64,000 nt of DNA from Onthophagus taurus (lineage: Eukaryota; Arthropoda; Insecta; Coleoptera; Scarabaeidae), in NCBI RefSeq assembly GCF_036711975.1, contig NC_091970.1, forward strand, positions 5,029,501-5,093,500, written 5' to 3'. Shown here piece after piece: positions 60,647-64,000 of this stretch (the first letter of the stretch is position 1; every line of letters begins with the position of its first letter). Position numbers and translations under genes: made by a program. The notes under the pieces were generated by a model. The model did not search any database and had not been told where the DNA came from. It saw only the letters and a program-made list of their open reading frames with translations.

Positions 60647-62152
60647 ATGACGAAGACGCCCCAAGAAATTGTGAAATCAGCAAGAGAAGCGTTTGATTCT
60701 GGTAAAACGATACCGTTGGAGTTCCGTGAGAAGCAACTAAAAAGTTTGTTAAGGATGTATGAAGAAAACGAGGAGGAGATGTTGGAGGCGCTAAAGCAAG
60801 ACTTAAATAAAAGTCGGATGGAGGCTACTTTAACGGAAATAAGTATTTTAAAGATGGATATTAAGGAGCAAATAACAAATTTAAAGGAGTGGGCGAAGCC
60901 GGAAAAGCCCCCAAAACCCGTTGCGAACATAATGGATGAAGCTTTGATTTATAAAGATCCTTATGGTGTTGTTCTTGTAATAAGCGCTTGGAATTATCCA
61001 ATTAATTTGGCATTTCTCCCGGTAACTGGCGCAATCGCCGCTGGAAACTGTGTAATCATAAAGCCATCAGAAATATCTCCAGCATCAGCCGAATTTGTCC
61101 GAAAAACGCTTCCAAAATACTTAGATAACGAGTGTTATCAAGTCATGTGCGGCGGAGTACCTGAAACATCGCAACTTTTAAAAGAAAAATTCGATTACAT
61201 CTTTTTCACAGGAAGTACTCACATTGGCAAAATAGTTTACGCCGCGGCCAACGAGAATTTAACCCCGGTTACTTTAGAATTAGGCGGAAAAAGTCCCGTT
61301 TTTATCGATGACGATACAAATATCGATGTGGCAACTCGAAGAATTTTGTGGGGGAAATGCATGAATGCTGGACAAACTTGTATAGCCCCGGATTATATTT
61401 TGTGCTCAAAAAAGACTCAAGATAAATTCGTAGAAACCGCCAAAAAGATTTTGAAGGAATGGTACGGGGATAACCCGCAAAAATCCGACGATCTTTGCAG
61501 GATCGTAAGCGATCAACACTTTAAAAGAGTTTCAAAGTATTTAAAAGATAACGGGAAAATTGCGACTGGGGGGAAATGCGACGCTGATGATAAATTTGTC
61601 GAACCAACGATTTTAATTGATGTTAAACCGAACGATCCCGTTATGCAAGATGAAATTTTCGGCCCAATTCTCCCAATTTTAACCGTACACGATTCGAAGG
61701 AAGCGATCGATTTTATTAGGCAACGAGAAAAGCCCCTCGCGATGTATATTTTCTCAGAAAACCGACCAACGATCGATAAATTTCTTCGAAACACTTCATC
61801 CGGTGGGGTTTGCGTCAATGATACTTTAATGCATCTCGGGCTTTCAACGCTTCCATTTGGAGGAGTTGGTTCCAGCGGAATGGGCCATTACCATGGAAAA
61901 TATACATTCGATACTTTTGTACACAGAAAAAGTATCTTGGTGAAAAATTTAAACATGATTGGGGAGAAGATCTTAAGCAGCAGATACCCACCTTATTCTC
62001 AATCAAAATTAAAGCGACTCCAAATGGCATTGGAGAAAACCCAATTCGAAATCAAATTAAAATATGTTCCTTATATGTTAATTTTTGGGTTGGGGCTGAT
62101 CACTTCGTTTTTAGCTAGGTATTTTGTTGAAAAACAGAAATTCCGTTCTTAA
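60647..62152 (+). CDS. fatty aldehyde dehydrogenase, ALDH3 family (copy 2)
   Basis: An uninterrupted frame of 501 residues, a clear paralogue of the gene at 56894-58378. Catalytic Glu211 ([10 protein letters not shown]) and Cys245 ([11 protein letters not shown]) are present, with SAWNYP, IKPSE, FFTGST and [20 protein letters not shown]. The C-terminus carries a hydrophobic anchor (YMLIFGLGLITSFLARYF) and a basic end (EKQKFRS). Both copies should be membrane-bound enzymes acting on long-chain aldehydes from lipid breakdown, ether lipids or semiochemicals. The chosen ATG follows an acceptor-like site by five bases. The stop codon TAA overlaps an AATAAA (62151-62156). Repeats of one family flank the gene on both sides in opposite orientation. 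Confidence 0.96.
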   Translation: MTKTPQEIVKSAREAFDSGKTIPLEFREKQLKSLLRMYEENEEEMLEALKQDLNKSRMEATLTEISILKMDIKEQITNLKEWAKPEKPPKPVANIMDEALIYKDPYGVVLVISAWNYPINLAFLPVTGAIAAGNCVIIKPSEISPASAEFVRKTLPKYLDNECYQVMCGGVPETSQLLKEKFDYIFFTGSTHIGKIVYAAANENLTPVTLELGGKSPVFIDDDTNIDVATRRILWGKCMNAGQTCIAPDYILCSKKTQDKFVETAKKILKEWYGDNPQKSDDLCRIVSDQHFKRVSKYLKDNGKIATGGKCDADDKFVEPTILIDVKPNDPVMQDEIFGPILPILTVHDSKEAIDFIRQREKPLAMYIFSENRPTIDKFLRNTSSGGVCVNDTLMHLGLSTLPFGGVGSSGMGHYHGKYTFDTFVHRKSILVKNLNMIGEKILSSRYPPYSQSKLKRLQMALEKTQFEIKLKYVPYMLIFGLGLITSFLARYFVEKQKFRS

Positions 62153-62520
62153 TAAAATTAATTTCTTGCATTTATTTACTTTTATTCATCGTTTTGTAGT
62201 CAAAAATATAGGTTTATGTTTATAAATGTCTTTTTTTTTCTTTTTAATTACCCATTTATTACATACAGACCTTGACTTGGGATTACGTACAACAACGGAA
62301 ATGTTGATGAATGCACACATTCCGTGTTGTGGCATTACTCAGCAATTTTAGTGATTGATAATGGTTTAAAACCTCTTATTTACTAAAAACAATTTAAGAT
62401 AACGATGTTATTTACAGAGATCAATTTAAATAATCATAACAACAAAGTTTATTAAAATTAAGAAGTAATTTTTAGCACGATCACTCTGCATTAAATTTTC
62501 TTTAAAATGCTTTTTATTTT

Positions 62521-63770
62521 AATGCGATATCTCATTTCATTCTTGAGATACAATTTGTTTAATTTCAATTGTAAATATAATTTGATTTAAAAATTTTGGA
62601 ATGTAGGCAACCCAAATTACTTCATTGTAATTTAAGTTCTTTTTTAATTATTTACAAAATTAAATTATTTTATAATGATTTCGCTAAAAAATTGCATGAG
62701 AAATCAATTATTAAAAAAATGGTTGAATATTTAGCTAAATATTAAATTGAAAAATTTTAGTTACAGCTTCTTAGGTTATGTTATTTTTAAGGTTATGTCA
62801 TTTTGAAGTTTGAAGCATAAGTTAAAATGTCGTCCTCTAATCGTAGAAATTTACAATAAACTGAAACCTGCTATCCCAAACCTGTATGGAAAGGAGACTA
62901 ACAATATCCACGGTATGGAATATAATACCAGAACATTTTCACCGTCAATGCAAGCATTTATTCCTCGATCATGCACAGATCTTAAATCGGTTGTTGAAGT
63001 ATTAATATTAATGAGTACGATGGATAAAAAATTGGATAACAAGAAAACGTTGAGGTACATTTACACTTTATTATTATTATTATAAACATCAAAGTCAAGT
63101 ATTAAAAACAATTTACTTCGATTTCATTGGAGATAATACTCGATGTATTAACACTTTTTGATTTATTTATACGCTTTTGCTGTAAATAATTATAAATAAC
63201 TCGATAAAAAGTTAAATTACGTGACTTTGAAGTTAAATTAAGAACTTTAATTGTCAAAAAAGATAACAATTTCTCTTGAGGTTATAATGCCAAATAGGGC
63301 AGTGAAGTAGGTTAATTTTTTTATGAAGCCAGTTAGGTTCAATTAAAAATAAATGTTTAAAATAATATTGTTTAATAACGATATTAAAAATCAAATTTAA
63401 TTAATTTTACAATTTAAAATTATTTATTTTCATACATAGTTGGTGACTCCATCTAATGACAACCGCCTGAATTAAACCATTTTTTGACATTTAAACTCAA
63501 GTAATGTATTTATTCATAAAATTATTATAAAAAAAGGTGTAATTAAACAATTAAACCGAAAAATCAAACTAAATACAATTTTGTTTACGTCTTTATTTAT
63601 TTGACGTGATTTTAGGCACCAGGAAAAGATTTGTTGTGACTTTTTAACTTATTCTAGTTACTAAAAATATCAAAAAAAAACCCTAGACGATAATAGACAA
63701 GGTTAAAAAAACTGTCATTGCGTTCAACACAAATAATTTGAAATATCAATAAACTGAAATAGCAGGTTTT
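62521..63770 (+). repeat. 1.25-kb repeat family, right copy (complete unit)
   Basis: The word AATGCGATATCTCATTT at 62521 recurs at 63771, giving a 1,250-bp unit. After it come GAATGTAGGCAACCCAAATTA (62600 and 63850) and, later in the unit, blocks shared with the inverted copy at 59290-60235. TATCTCATTT...TTGAGATA at the start of the unit can fold as a hairpin. The open frame of about 90 codons at 62810-63085 is not kept in the other copy, so I do not call a gene. Confidence 0.8.
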
Positions 63771-64000
63771 AATGCGATATCTCATTTAATTATTGAGATA
63801 CAACTTTTTTAATTTCCATTATAACTATATTTTAAATTAAAACTTTTTGAATGTAGGCAACCCAAATTACGTCATTGTTATTTAAGTTATTTTTTAATAA
63901 TTTATACATTACATACATTTACACTTTATTATTATTTAATCTTACATTTTAACATTTAAACTGTCTTCTTCGCCGCTTAATCCCGGTCCTAAAGCATTCC
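63771..64000 (+). repeat. 1.25-kb repeat family, second tandem unit (cut by window end)
   Basis: Starts with the same ~140 bp as 62521-62660. The word CATTTACACTTTATTATTATT near 63915 also occurs near 63057 in the first unit, so the second unit is internally rearranged or shortened. The last ~60 bp (CTTCTTCGCCGCTTAATCCC...) look unrelated to the repeat. Confidence 0.65.

Noticed and set aside
62810-63085. 91-codon plus-strand frame right of ALDH3 copy 2
   Set aside because: It lies in the 1.25-kb repeat and is not preserved in the inverted copy.
1-64000. tRNA genes and telomeric TTAGG arrays
   Set aside because: I looked for B-box-like GGTTCGAATCC words with a matching A box and for TTAGGTTAGG runs. 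None is convincing; the frequent GGTTA words belong to the GGTTATGT motif.

Overview
The window is nuclear DNA from an insect, most likely a beetle. The DNA is AT-rich, many introns are only about 48-60 bp, splice sites and core promoters (TATA, TCAGT-type initiators) are metazoan, and the proteins (raptor, PRPP synthetase-associated protein, SLC17 transporters, gut chymotrypsin-like proteases, a Fog-like secreted protein, ALDH3) read as insect orthologues. 'Beetle' is an inference from protein flavour; 'insect' is firm. All gene models were assembled by hand from reading frames and splice sites, with exon phases checked.

Layout. 1-6.8 kb is gene-poor, followed by a doubtful minus-strand spliced fragment (6806-7279). 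7757-14606 (+) is a CLCA-type membrane protein with one 3.3 kb intron. 16023-17297 (+) is PRPSAP (4 exons). 17870-24449 (+) is the mTORC1 scaffold raptor (15 exons). Convergent to it is an SLC17-family transporter (25147-27844, -). 30106-31055 and 32796-33736 (+) are tandem chymotrypsin-like protease genes with the same exon structure, separated by remnants of two non-LTR retrotransposons. 34393-36143 (-) is a second SLC17-type transporter. 36450-44821 (+) is a very large Lys/Ser-rich protein gene of unknown function (about 2,400 codons in four exons).

44.8-52.9 kb is coding-free apart from a THAP-domain relic and a striking palindromic satellite array (48034-48942). It leads to a secreted, Thr-rich, Fog-like protein (52952-54799, +). 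A compact head-to-head pair follows: Ubl4 (55346-55741, -) and the mitochondrial rRNA 2'-O-methyltransferase MRM2 (55930-56693, +). Last come two divergent ALDH3 genes with intronless coding regions (56894-58378, - and 60647-62152, +). The second is flanked by copies of a roughly 1.25 kb repeat, inverted on its left and in tandem on its right.

The genes do not form a pathway. Duplication is the main local theme (proteases, SLC17, ALDH3, repeats). Four things stand out for novelty: the unrecognised giant KS-rich gene, the palindromic array, the CLCA protein in which both metal-binding motifs are degenerate, and a short motif (GGTTATGT / ACATAACC) scattered through introns and intergenic DNA of the whole window.
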